The notes beneath the pieces were generated by a model, which was not told where the DNA came from, ran no database searches, and saw only the letters and a list, made by a program, of their open reading frames with translations. Position numbers and translations under genes: made by a program. A stretch of 64,000 bases of DNA from assembly GCA_963921195.1 (NCBI GenBank), contig OY992536.1, positions 103,194,778 through 103,258,777 of the forward strand. The letters are read 5' to 3'. Shown piece by piece: positions 32,561 through 42,864 of the stretch; within the stretch, counting starts at the first letter, position 1, and each line of letters begins with the position of its first letter. The stretch is from Pegoplata infirma. Its lineage: Eukaryota; Arthropoda; Insecta; Diptera; Anthomyiidae.

Positions 32561-32885
32561 ACAGTGTAACGCGTATTACCGAATAGAGCTCAATATTTTC
32601 AAAAACATCTATAAAAATAATTATTTGTTTTGCATTTAATCACCTGTTACTTACTAACAAACTTATTAACTACCTTCATTATTATTTTTTTTTATAAATA
32701 TTTACTTAACTACATTAAAATTACATAGACATTTTACGATGTGACTACAACTTATTAGAATTTTGTTAATGACATTGTGTTTTAAAAGACGTGATATGAT
32801 TTTTATTAGGTGCTACAAGATATAGTAAAGTTTAAAAAAGAAGCACACTTTTATTTGTTTATTATAGGATTGGTTTTAATCACAT
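32561..32885. other. AT-rich stretch, nothing recognised
   Basis: No element ends, coding frames or RNA features were recognised. Confidence 0.3.
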
Positions 32886-33130
32886 CGTTCATTTACTTGT
32901 ATAGTGTCATAACTCAAAATATTTGATTTTGCAGAAAACGAGTTTAAAGTTTACAATTAAAAACGGTCTTCCATTGAAAAAGGCCGGTACATAGAAAATG
33001 TTAATAATGGCGTTTTCTACTCTCAATACGAATTTTTGACATAATAATAAAATGATCAAACAAATAATTCTGTATCATTTACTCAAAAATCACGCTTTTT
33101 GAGTTATGACACTATACAAGTAAATGAGCG
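32886..33130. mobile_element. 245-bp MITE (TIR CGYTCATTTACTTGTATAG)
   Basis: CGTTCATTTACTTGTATAGT and the inverse ACTATACAAGTAAATGAGCG form the ends. The interior matches 29179-29442 through 'TTTTGCAGAAAACG' and 'AAGTTTACAATT'. Confidence 0.8.
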
Positions 33131-33371
33131 ATATTATCTTTGGCCCAACATAAGTCGTACTGAAATTTATTTAAAAGTTTCATAATGAAACTTTTGATAA
33201 CGACATGAATTTGATAACGATCTTTAAGTAAAGAAATTTTTTATCTGTGAAATCTTACAATGACAAGGCATTTTAATTACACTAGTCTACAAATTTATAC
33301 ATAATTTGTATTTCCCAAAATGAAAGTGAACAACTTACATTCAAAAAAGGTACACTCAAAATAATACATTA

Positions 33372-33502
33372 AGCTGGATTTTTTGCTAACGTGTATAAAT
33401 TATCCCAAACAAATTTGACGTTTTTTAACTATATACGGCAAATTTATGTCAAATTTGTATGGGATAATTTATACACGTTAGAAAAAAAATCCACCTTTAG
33501 TA
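33372..33502. repeat. 131-bp hairpin insertion
   Basis: 'TGGATTTTTTGCTAACGTGT' and 'ATAAATTATCCCA' pair with 'TGGGATAATTTATACACGTT' and 'AGAAAAAAAATCCA'. This segment is absent from the family-A copy at 1185-2039, so it is an extra small MITE near the end. Confidence 0.65.
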
Positions 33503-33985
33503 GATTTACTAATGCTAGTAAGCTAACCTTTAGCAAATTTTTAGTTGAGATTAGCATGTTAGCAAAAATATCTTGTAAACTTCATTTAGCGCATTAGCAA
33601 TTTTTAAAAAAAATTTAAACTAATTTTTTTGCTAAATTTAAAATTGAGTTGACCAAATTTTTACAAGCTTTTGTGCTAATTTTAACAAAAATAAATTGTA
33701 TTTTTTTTTTTAAGAAAACCTAAAATGGCGCTATCTCGGAAACTAAGCCAGATGGAGCAAAATGGAGGCCATATTTGGTTCTCGGGCTCTCCATAGTCTC
33801 GCCGGTCCTCTTCACATGCGTCGACCCTAATGGGTCATATCTTGGTAAATATTGCCGACACGTAGAATAAGACAGCGGAATAACCAAAAGCTCTCCGAGT
33901 AATATTTTTGAAGTTAACGAGTTTTTTAATTCTCAAAACCCCAGTGGTCCCCTAAAATCACGTATCTTAAAAACTGAGCAAGGTA

Positions 33986-34585
33986 CACAGAAAAAAATAT
34001 GGAGGAAACAAATTTGAGTAATCACTTGTTTAATTTTTTTAAAAAAATTTGAGTAATTTTTTAATTGACGCAATTAAAAATTTACTCAAAAATTGAAAAT
34101 AAAATTTGAGTAAATAATTAATTACAAATTTAATATTTTTTTTTATTTATTTTTTTTTCTCTTGGTGTTTTGAATTCTCATTTAGTTTATTGTTTTTTGT
34201 ATATGTATATGAAAGTTTGAAATCATCTTTATAAAATTTTACTTTGTCTTGAAGACATAAGTATATTTGATAAAGTTTGTAAAAGCAATTTTTTTGGAAA
34301 AAAAAATTAGAAACTTTTTAAACTTTTTAAAAAAATAATTTGATAGATTTTGAGTAAATTTTTACTTGACACAATTAAAAAGTTGCTTAAAAATATTAAA
34401 AAATTTTAAGTAAAGATTTAATTGTGTGAATTAATAATTTACTCAAATTTTTTATTAAGCATTTAATAATTTTTTATTAAAAGTTTACTCAATACTATTA
34501 AATCGTTTACTGGTGGAAAATTGAGTAATTTTTTACTCAATAGTATTAAAAATTTACTTAAAATTTTTTTTTATTTTTTTCTGTG
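33986..34585. mobile_element. TA-flanked MITE (TIR CACAGAAAAAAATA)
   Basis: TA at 33984-33985 and 34586-34587 with ends CACAGAAAAAAATATGGAGG and, reversed, CACAGAAAAAAATAAAAAAA. The host reads AAACTGAGCAAGG.TA.GAGCGAAACGGAC after removal, as in the other family-A copies. The interior repeats 'TTTGAGTAA' in both orientations. Confidence 0.8.
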
Positions 34586-35644
34586 TAGAGCGAAACGGAC
34601 ACAAATTTTGGATCAAAAACTATGACGATTTTAAAGGAACACAACTAGGTCTAGGCCCATCGGGGTCTGGACCTATCGGGTCCGAACCCAATGGGGTCCT
34701 CAAATGTGTGTGAACTAAGTTGAAAGAAAAGAAATTTCAGTTAACTAATTTTTGGCAAAACATTTAACTAACTTTACCTAAAAAATTGTGGGTTCAAAAT
34801 CAGTAAATTTTCTTGTAGGTTTACAAGATTTTTTGTTAATATTACAGTTTTTTTTTTTAGTGTAGCAAATAACACCGTAAGTACATCGAGACACGTGAAC
34901 TTAATTTTGGGTCGTAATATACAGTAACACTCTCCGTTTTGACAGATCAGGTCAATGCTTAATTTTTAAGTTTGTAATTTTGAAGCGCTTTTTAATTGTT
35001 TTTTAAGTAAATTGAAAAATTGAAGAAAAATAAATTAGTTACTGGCCTAAACTGATCGGCCATCATTGTTAAAGTAAAGTTTCGACTAATAAATACTAAA
35101 TTAAGTACACTCAAAAAAGTATGTCGGTAAAATCTACTACAAAAGCCAGTTGTTTTGACTACATTTTGTTGTTGAAAAGGCGTCCACTACATATTACGGT
35201 AAAAACAACTGAACATGTTGTTGTTTTTAACTATTGATTTTCAACTACAAAATGTAGTAAAACTACTACAAAAGACGGTAAAAACAACCCATGCCAAAAC
35301 TACTACTAATACAATAAAAACAACTGTTTATAAACAGTTGTTTTTACTACACTTGCCTGAAATTTTATTTAAAAAATTTCTTAAACGTTTAAGTGATTGA
35401 TATTTATTTAAAAAGCACTACATTTGAGTTGGTTTTATAGAATTTCGACATGAAATAAAATTTTTTTGGTGTATTCATCTGGAATTATAGACGAAAAAAA
35501 ATTATATTAATAAAATGTTAAACAAAATAAATTGATTGTATTTACCTATGTTTTTTTAATAGTTTATTTAAAATTTTCACCGCTACCGATCAAAATTTGT
35601 ATGGAATAAAAAAAAAAACGAAATGCTTTGGTAAAATTGATTTA

Positions 35645-35905
35645 CACACAAAAATTTTTTTTTCCATGAACGATTTTCATAGTATTTATGAACAAATTCA
35701 TACAATTTATTAACTTTATCATAATATTTATAAAATTTTTCATAGTATTTATGAATAAATCATAATTTGTGAAATTTAGGAATTTTTAACATTTTTCATA
35801 AATACTATGAAAAAGTTTATAAATATTATGAAAAAGTTAATAAATTGTATGAATTTGTTCATAAATACTATAAAAATCGTTCATGAAAAAAAAAATTTTT
35901 GTGTG
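35645..35905. mobile_element. 261-bp near-perfect hairpin MITE, TA-flanked
   Basis: The ends are CACACAAAAATTTTTTTTTC and, reversed, CACACAAAAATTTTTTTTTT, with TA at 35643-35644 and 35906-35907. The stem is almost unbroken: 'ATGAACGATTTTCATAGTAT' opposite 'ATACTATAAAAATCGTTCAT'. A transcript would form one long hairpin, a potential small-RNA source. Confidence 0.85.
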
Positions 35906-36030
35906 TATAAAAAAAAAGAATTAATTCGCAATGTTTCAAAAAAGTATATACCTATGCTGTTGTGTATACAAAGAAAAGAAAGATGGCACTCTCATAAGAA
36001 AACAAAACACTGCATACATTTTATTGTAGA

Positions 36031-36184
36031 AACAGAACAAGCCCGGCACGACTTTTTCCATACGATTTGACAGATAAAACCGGTGGCCGGCGCCGGTGTA
36101 AAATAAAACTTGTTCTATTTTTTAAAGGTGGCAAAACTCATTCTAATTGGAAACCGTCCCCGTGCCGTGCTTGTTCTGTTCGTA
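36031..36184. repeat. Small inverted repeat, AGAACAAGCCCGGCACG ends
   Basis: 'AACAGAACAAGCCCGGCACG' at the left and 'CGTGCCGTGCTTGTTCTGTT' at the right are inverse copies about 110 bp apart, in GC-richer sequence with GGTGGCCGGCGCCGG between. It is probably a short MITE. The open frame spanning 36067-36339 is best seen as accidental. Confidence 0.6.
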
Positions 36185-36559
36185 CTAATTTTGGTTTTTT
36201 CCGATTGGTTTTTACAAACGCTTATGTGAACGCTATATTATACACACTTGTTATCTCATTTATCCACTTATTTTCTTTCGCTCAAGAATATTTTTCCAAA
36301 AACATATTTTTTATTATAATTAAATTTAATAAATTGTAATTTAATTTATTTAGATATAATTTATTTGGTATAAAATTAATTCCTTCCGCATCTCGCACGA
36401 CCAACTCGTTCGACACAATCGTTTGCAATAAACATTTCTAAAAAAAAACGAGTTTTTAGAAAAGAAACTAAAAACAACTACATAAATCAACTATTGCTAC
36501 AGTGTAGTATATTTTTTGTATTTATTTTTTGAAACTACTACAAAAAAAAGTTGTTTGAG

Positions 36560-37098
36560 ATTTTTTTCATACAAAAACGACTCCAACATTTTGGTGAGAG
36601 TAAGGTAGTTGCTCTGGATATTTCCAAGGCGTTTGATTGTGTGTGGCACGGTGCGCTCACATCTAAGCTTAATGCCTTTGGTGTCGGTAATGACTTCTCT
36701 CGATTTGTTTCGAGTTTCCTCAGGGATCGTTCTATACGTGTTGTTATAGATGGGTTCTCTTCAGATAAGTTCCAGCTCCAATCGGTGGTACCGCAAGGTT
36801 CTGTTCTTTCTCCTACCCTTTTTCTTATTTTTCTTAACGACCTTCTAAGTCAAACTTCAAATCCTATCTACTCTTTTGCAGATGACAGCAATATTTGTCA
36901 TTAATTTTCCTTTGATCGTAGGCCAAGCCTTATTGAGGTTGAGGGCAAAAGGCAGATTATGAATGACACACTTAATCAAGACCTGTTGACAATCTTTAAG
37001 TGGGGTCTTGCGAATAGGGTCATGTTTAATGCACGCAAGACCCAATGTTGTATGTTGACTTACCGAAATGTGGAACCAACAGCGTCATCTGTACATAT
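36560..37098 (+). pseudogene. Non-LTR reverse-transcriptase fragment, one stop
   Basis: In one frame: VVALDISKAFDCVWHGALTS (RT palm motif A, with the first catalytic Asp), QSVVPQGSVLSPTLFLIFLN (the PQGS motif) and IYSFADDSNICH (catalytic FADD box). TAA at 36903-36905 follows, then the frame continues FSFDRRPSLIEVEGKRQIMN and IFKWGLANRVMFNARKTQCC (motif D/E region with the K of NARKTQ). The end is cut by the element starting at 37100. Only about 180 residues of a ~1000-residue polyprotein survive. The clade is not certain (Jockey/CR1-like group). It is a dead copy. Confidence 0.85.
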
Positions 37099-37099
37099 G

Positions 37100-39330
37100 C
37101 AGGCGCGGATCCAGGGGGGGGGGAGAATGGGATTTATCCCCCCCCAAAATGATTTAAAAAAAAAGGAAAGGAAAAAAGAAAAGAAAAAAAAAGAAAGAAA
37201 GAAAGAAAAAAAGAAAGAAAGGAAAAAAAGAAAAAGGGAGAGGAACAAAGATAGAATCAAAATCACCGGGATGAAAATAAATAGAGGCTATTTGTACTGA
37301 CGTTCATTTTTTTACATTCTTAAAATGTTTCAGAATTAAAGAAATTGCATAACCGAATAACTTTCCTTATCATTTTCTAAGAAAAAATATTTTTATCGAA
37401 AAATGTTTCGGAAACCCAGACTTTACTTTTAGAAACTGTTTTGATACTTATTTGACTTAAAATGTAAGAATTTTTTTCTTAAAAAATTGTCTTAAATTTT
37501 TGGAAAAATGTCTCAAAACTTTTCTATAGAAAAAATCCCACAGCAACTGGGAATTGTTCCTTTTAAAAAATGTTTCAGAATATACCAAGATTTTTTCTGC
37601 AAAAAAATTCTCAGAATCGAATAACATTTCTTAAAGAAAAACGTTTTAGAATCTGAATTTTTCTATGAGGGAAATATATTTCCGAATCTTAGATTTGTTT
37701 TTATCGAAAAATTTTTAAGAATATGAGAATTTTTCTGTTTAAAAAATCGTTTATCGTCTGCGAATTTTTCTATAGGAAAAGGTTATTAAAATCTATGTTG
37801 TTTTTATAGGACCTTTTAGAACTTTTTGATAGAAAACTATATTAGAACTTAAGATTTTTTGTATGGAAAGTCTCTCAAAATCTGAAAATTTGTCTGTTGG
37901 AAGGTTGTAAGAATATTTCTATAAGAAATGTGGCTCTGAATATGTACATTTTTCTTTTGAAATATGTCTTATAATAAAATTGTTTTTATATGAAAATGTG
38001 TCACAATCTAGGTGTCATTAAAACCGTAACATTTTTCATTTGAAAAATGCTATAAAACACGAATGACATATATAAAGGATTAAGAAGAACGACAGAAATC
38101 GGTGTGTACTAAAAAATAAAATGTCAAAACAAAAAGGAATTGTGAAAATAGTCAATGTAATATTTTTTTTTAATTTGTTTAAAATTTTAGAAAATTGTGT
38201 GATTTTTTTATGTTTTTGAACATTATTAATTTTTGTTTAATTGTTTTAATTAATCTTTAAAAATTTAATAATTGTTTCCGCTAAAAGTGTGTAAAATTTC
38301 AATTAATAAAAATTAATAAAAAACACCGAAACTTGTCAAAAAATTGAAATGGCCGACCAGTTGTCCAATCTTATTCAACCTCTATATATCTAAACCGTGC
38401 TATAAAATTTAAGATTTATTTTTAGAAAATTGTTTCAAAATTTCTTCATAAAATGTTTTAAAAACTGATAATTTTTTAGAATCTGATAATTTTCTTTTAT
38501 TTTATGAGAATTATTTCAGAGTTTTTTTTATAAGAAAAATATGTTTGAATTTGGAAATTTTTTTTATAGAAAGAATGTCTCAAAATCTAAGATTATTTCT
38601 ATAGAAAATTTTAAACATCTGAGAGTTTTTCTATAAGAAAGGGTTTCAGAATCTAAACATTTTTCTGAAAGGGTTATTTTTTTATATGAAAAATATTTTA
38701 GAATCTAAGAGTTTTTCTGTAGTAAAATTGTTTCAACATCTGAGAAATTTTGTGAAGGATACATGAATAAAAATCTGATACTTTATTATTGTTTTTTTTC
38801 GGAATATATGACTTTTTTATATAGTTTTTTTTTTCGAATATTTTATATAAAATTTTACGTGTCTATTCACAGTTGTGACTAGCTTTGATTGCCATAAGCC
38901 AATTTTTATGACTGAAAAGTCAATCTTAAAAATTGTAAACGAAGTTTAAAATTTTTTAATTTTTTTGTTATTTTGTATAGAAAAATATTTGATGGGTTGA
39001 CTTTCAATCATAAACATTTGCTTATGACAATGATAGTCAGTCATAACTGTGAATAAGCACGCTTGTATGACCTATTTTGGAAGTAAAAAGGTCTGACAGG
39101 GTCCCCTTGTGAAACATTTTTTTGAGTAAAAAAGTTCCCCCCAAATCTAAATGCTGGAAAAAAATATTTTTCGAGGTTGTTAATTTGTTATGCAATATTA
39201 AAAATATTAACAAAAATTAACACAATACCCCCCCCCCCCCCCCCCTTCAAACCAAACTTTATTGCTTTCCGATTTTTTGATTAAAAAAAAAATCTCCCCC
39301 CCCCAAATGAAATTCCTGGATCCGCGCCTG
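37100..39330. mobile_element. DNA element with CAGGCGCGGATCCAGG termini
   Basis: CAGGCGCGGATCCAGGGGGG and the inverse CCTGGATCCGCGCCTG are perfect 16-bp terminal repeats next to G/C homopolymers (C run at 39229-39245). The interior is a degenerate array of ~40-bp units such as 'TTTTTCTATAGGAAAA.GTTTCAGAATCTGA'. A related, inverted segment without ends is 55330-56450. No target duplication was found and no transposase; a terminal motif of this type is common in hAT MITEs, but that is inference. Confidence 0.75.
37157..37250 (+). repeat. Purine-rich GAAA/GGAAA microsatellite
   Basis: Irregular AAAGGAAAGGAAAAAAGAAA and GAAAGAAAGAAAG tract, the counterpart of the (TTTCT)n tract at 56337-56430 in the related segment. 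Confidence 0.8.
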
Positions 39331-41200
39331 AAGTCATTAGACACAACTTTTTTGGTGTTTATTTGAATAAAGAAATTTATTAAATTAGGATAAAAAAAAA
39401 ATTATCGACTCAATTATTAGGATAAAAAAATTTTAAACAAACTTTGAACAATTTTCTAAGTCCCGCAAAATTTTTTTTTGCAGTTTTCTTTGCGTTTTGG
39501 AATAAAAAATTTATTAAAAATGCTTTAAGGAAAAAAATTGGAAAAGTCCCGAAAAAAATGGTGTATTGAACCAAAACGGGTATGTGTCCGAAGTTTAAGG
39601 GTGATGTATCCGGAGTTTAAGACACTTCCTTACGAAAGAAACATGTGTTTTTATATAAAAGGTGTCAAGTTTGTAATATGTAGGTCATTGTGTATATGTG
39701 ACATATCATGAGAACTATCAAGGACCGGCCACTTATCCTGCAGGGAAATAAAAAATATTCCAATTGTTATGAAAATTAATAAATTTTAATTAAAAAATTT
39801 ATACTTTGAACGAATTTAAAAAGAAAAACATTGGCAAAGCGCTTGGAAAGCACTTTTTCGAATTCATACTACCTTCTACACAAAAAATAAAGTGCTTTGC
39901 CGAGACTTTTTCTTTGGAACGGTTGGCAGTTTCTGCCTGGGTATCTACTGTAATAGCATTATTTTATTTTTCAAGTTCCAATGTAGTAAATAAAAAGGTA
40001 TTTCAAAATGACTCTTAACCAATCCACTAAAATTGTTGCATAGTGTTGTTTTTAAAACGCCATTTAGTCATTTGGTTTTTTACCAAAATTTAACTTTTCA
40101 CCAAAAGTTAATAACAAATTCTAAATTGATCAATATATCATTGGGTATTAAATAGTAATTAAAAATCATAACCACATAGATGGTTATCTTAATTGATCCC
40201 ATTGATATGGTTAATTTAGCACTGGACATTATTCGTTATCAAAAGTAATCGAAAAAATTTTAAATATATATGTGTCATTAATAACTTGGCTAACTTTCCA
40301 CGCATAACTGTTGCCTTTAAAAAAATAAAATCATTAATTAACAATCAATGTTGTTAACAGCTATCGAGACATTATTTATGCGATCAGCAATTTAAATGTT
40401 TATAAAAATTTATACAAAAACTATAAAAAATTAACATATAAGAAAAACAAAAAAATAATAATAAAAAGTTGTTAAAAAAAAATTAAATTAAAATTGATCT
40501 TTTTAAAAATTCCATATAATAAAAACATTTTAAATATTTTAACTGTTTTTAATTGTTTTCAAACCATGTGCAACAATTGAAAATGATAAATGGCAATTTA
40601 TGGTTAAATCGAAGGAAATGAAATTAATACCTGTAATTAAATTATATTCAATTCAATTAAGTTAATACAGACAAATTATGGGCGAAACAATAAAAAAATC
40701 AATCAATTACACAAACCAAATTAAAGATTTTATGGAATTATTAATGTTGGCATCACCCCATTAAATGGTATTAATTTTTTTGGTAATAAAAAAATTAATT
40801 TTATTTTTATAACATTTGTTGTGTTATCTGTAGAAGTGCGAAGTTGTGGGTGTGTAGTAGGGCTTCCAATCGGCATTGATATTTCTGAATCCGGAGAATC
40901 GGATTTGAAAAAATATTTTCGGGATCCAGATTTTGGAATTTTGGGGATATTTTAAATCCCGGGATTTGCAGGACTTTTTGAAAGTTTTTTATGATTTTTC
41001 GGGTTTTTTTGTAAATTTTTTAGATTTTTTGTCACTTTGGCAAATTTACGCGTTTGAAAAGATTTGCGAAGTTTTTTTGTGAAATTGTGAAATTCCAAAG
41101 AGGTAGAAATTCCTCCTGTGAAGGATATCCGTATTCGGCTATCTTTCTTACTTTCGTCGTGGATCAGCGTTATTAACTTGTAGTTGCTATACCTCATGAA
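39331..41200. other. Mostly unassigned AT-rich DNA
   Basis: 39830-39940 repeats the right part of 18835-19642 (AAAGCGCTTGGAAAGCACTT, TTTCTGCCTGGG). 40866-41150 has GGGCTTCCAATC and CCGGAGAATCGGATTTG with CCCGGGATT words but no defined ends. 39950-40860 shows no repeats or coding frames and may be unique host sequence. Confidence 0.4.
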
Positions 41201-42035
41201 CTACACCATTTACAATTGTATTTTAAAATTTTCCAAATGTATTTTAAAATTGTCCAAATGTATTTTGAAATTGTCCAAATATATTTTAAAATTGTCCAAA
41301 TGAATTTTAAAATTGTCCACACGTATTTTTTTTAAATTGTCCAAATGTATTTTAAAATTGTCCAAATATATTTTTAAATTGAATTTTAAAATTGTCCAAA
41401 TGTATTTTGAAACTGTCCACATGTATTTTAAAAATGTCCGAATGTAGTTTAACATTTTCCAAATGTGTGTTTAACATTGTCCAATTGTATTTTAAAAAAT
41501 TTCCAAATGAATTTAAAAATTTTCAAAATATATTTTAAAATTGTCCAAATGTATTTTAAAATTGTCCAAATGTATTTTAAATTTGTGCAAATTTAGTTAA
41601 AACTTTTCCAAATGTATTTTAAAATTTTCCAAATGTAGTTTAAAATTTGTGAATGTGTTTTAAAATTGTCCAAATGTATTTTAAAATGGTCCAAATGTAT
41701 TTAAAAAATGGTCCATATGTATTTTAAAAATTTCTCAATGTATTTTAAAATTGTCCAATTGTATTTTAAAATACATTTGGACAATTTTAAAATACATTTA
41801 TTTGCACAATTTTAAAATACATTGGAAATTTTTGAAATACATTTGGAAAATTTTAAAATACATTTGTACCATTTTGAAAATACATTTGCAAATTTGGAAA
41901 ATAAAATTGGACAACTTTAAAATACATTTGGACAATTTTAAAACACATTTGGAAATTTTTGAAATACATTTGGAAAATTTTAAAATACATTTGAACCATT
42001 TTGAAAATACATTTGAACAATTTTTAAATGGTTAG
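41201..42035. mobile_element. Foldback-like element with ~20-bp repeat arms
   Basis: It begins CTACACCATTTACAATTGTA and runs as about 27 units of 'CCAAATGTATTTTAAAATTGT' to 41765. There the orientation flips (ATTTTAAAATACATTTGGAC) and the inverse units continue to 42035, ending AAATGGTTAG. The terminal motif is that of 23519-23825, with a different repeat unit. Open frames on both strands here (YIWTILKY-type repeats) are by-products of the array. Confidence 0.75.
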
Positions 42036-42248
42036 AAATATTTTGTTTTGAATAAAAAACACTGTTTAGTCATTTTTGTATAAAAATACTATTTTTTTCA
42101 GTGTAAAATTTTTTTTGAGTGCATTTTTTTAGGGAAAAAAAAATATTTTTGAGTGACAAAAATACGTTGTTAAATATTTTTGTGACTTACCAATGTTTTT
42201 AAACCTTGCTTAACGGTTTTTTCAACACGTGAATTTAATGAATATTTT

Positions 42249-42623
42249 CCGAAAAACCTTGTCAAATTACTAGATAAAGTCTCGTAATCCCATTGTACCA
42301 ATATTTGGTTGTTTTCCTTGTTTTTTAACAAACAAATTTGAATCGAAATTCACTTTTTTTGTAATTTTACATTTTTGTTTGTAATTTTATAAATTTTCAA
42401 GATTTTACAAAAAACAATCTATTAAATTCACGAGAATTCCTTGTAAGTTTTATTGCGCCAAAAAAAGTTGTAAATTTACAATTTTATTGGTAAAAGCTTG
42501 TAAAATTACAAAATTATTGGTAAAAAGCTTGTAAAATTACAAGAAATCCCTTTTAAATAGCAGGAAGCATAAAATAAAAGTTACAAGTTTTTCTTGTCAT
42601 TTTACAAGGGTTTTTTTTGAGTG
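42249..42623. mobile_element. MITE family C (AATTTTACAAG type), 5'-truncated
   Basis: It contains CTAGATAAAGTCTCGTAATC and 'GGTAAAAAGCTTGTAAAATT' and ends TTTTTTTTGAGTG followed by TA. This is the same body as 46969-47583, 47962-48497 and others. Confidence 0.65.
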
Positions 42624-42737
42624 TAAATTTACTCATGTGATTGTGAGTTAGTGTGAGTAGAAAAAAATTAACTCATTAGCGTGCATAATTGGAAGATTTC
42701 CCTCGTGAGCGTGAGTTCACTTCGTTTATAAAGATCA

Positions 42738-42864
42738 TCCCAGCAAAACTATGGTAATGGGGAGTGATTATATAACACATTACTAGGTAATGTATATACC
42801 TTATTTGTAGCATTATTTTAGGATGTCTTACCAAAAAGACATTACTAATAATTTGCTACGTAAT
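42738..42864. mobile_element. CCCAGCAAAAC repeat fragment
   Basis: CCCAGCAAAACTATGGTAAT, GTGATTATATAACACA and TAGCATTATTTTAGGATGTC repeat 28683-28830. It lies immediately upstream of the RTE-like element. Confidence 0.5.

Larger units (their letters stand above)
33353..34862. mobile_element. Family A element, inverted, with nested insertions
   Basis: TA-flanked (33351-33352, 34863-34864), with ends CACTCAAAATAATACA and, reversed, CACTAAAAAAAAAACTG. The interior is the inverse of 1185-2039 (AAACTAAGCCAGATGGAGC, GGTCCTCTTCACATGC, GGAGAGCCCGAG inverse, GGGTCCTCAAATG). It holds a hairpin at 33372-33502 and the MITE at 33986-34585. Confidence 0.75.
35108..36505. mobile_element. Probable TA-flanked element (ACTACAAAAG family), ends uncertain
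   Basis: The left end CACTCAAAAAAGTATGTCGG follows TA. A CAGTG.TA at 36500-36507 could be the right end, with CTACATAAATCAACTATTGC just inside. 'AACTACTACAAAA' words recur near 35130-35340 and 36530. It contains 35645-35905 and 36031-36184. Confidence 0.35.

Noticed and set aside
36067..36339. 90-residue open frame starting MTDKTGGRRRC
   Set aside because: It overlaps a small inverted repeat (36031-36184), and its second half is A/T-driven hydrophobic text with no recognisable domain.
37060..37300. Lysine/glutamate-rich or serine/phenylalanine-rich open frames
   Set aside because: They come from the purine-rich GAAA tract inside a repeat element.
41210..42035. Open frames on both strands encoding repeated WTILKYI/LDNFKIH peptides
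   Set aside because: They are by-products of the ~20-bp tandem array, whose length keeps frames open; no independent coding sign.
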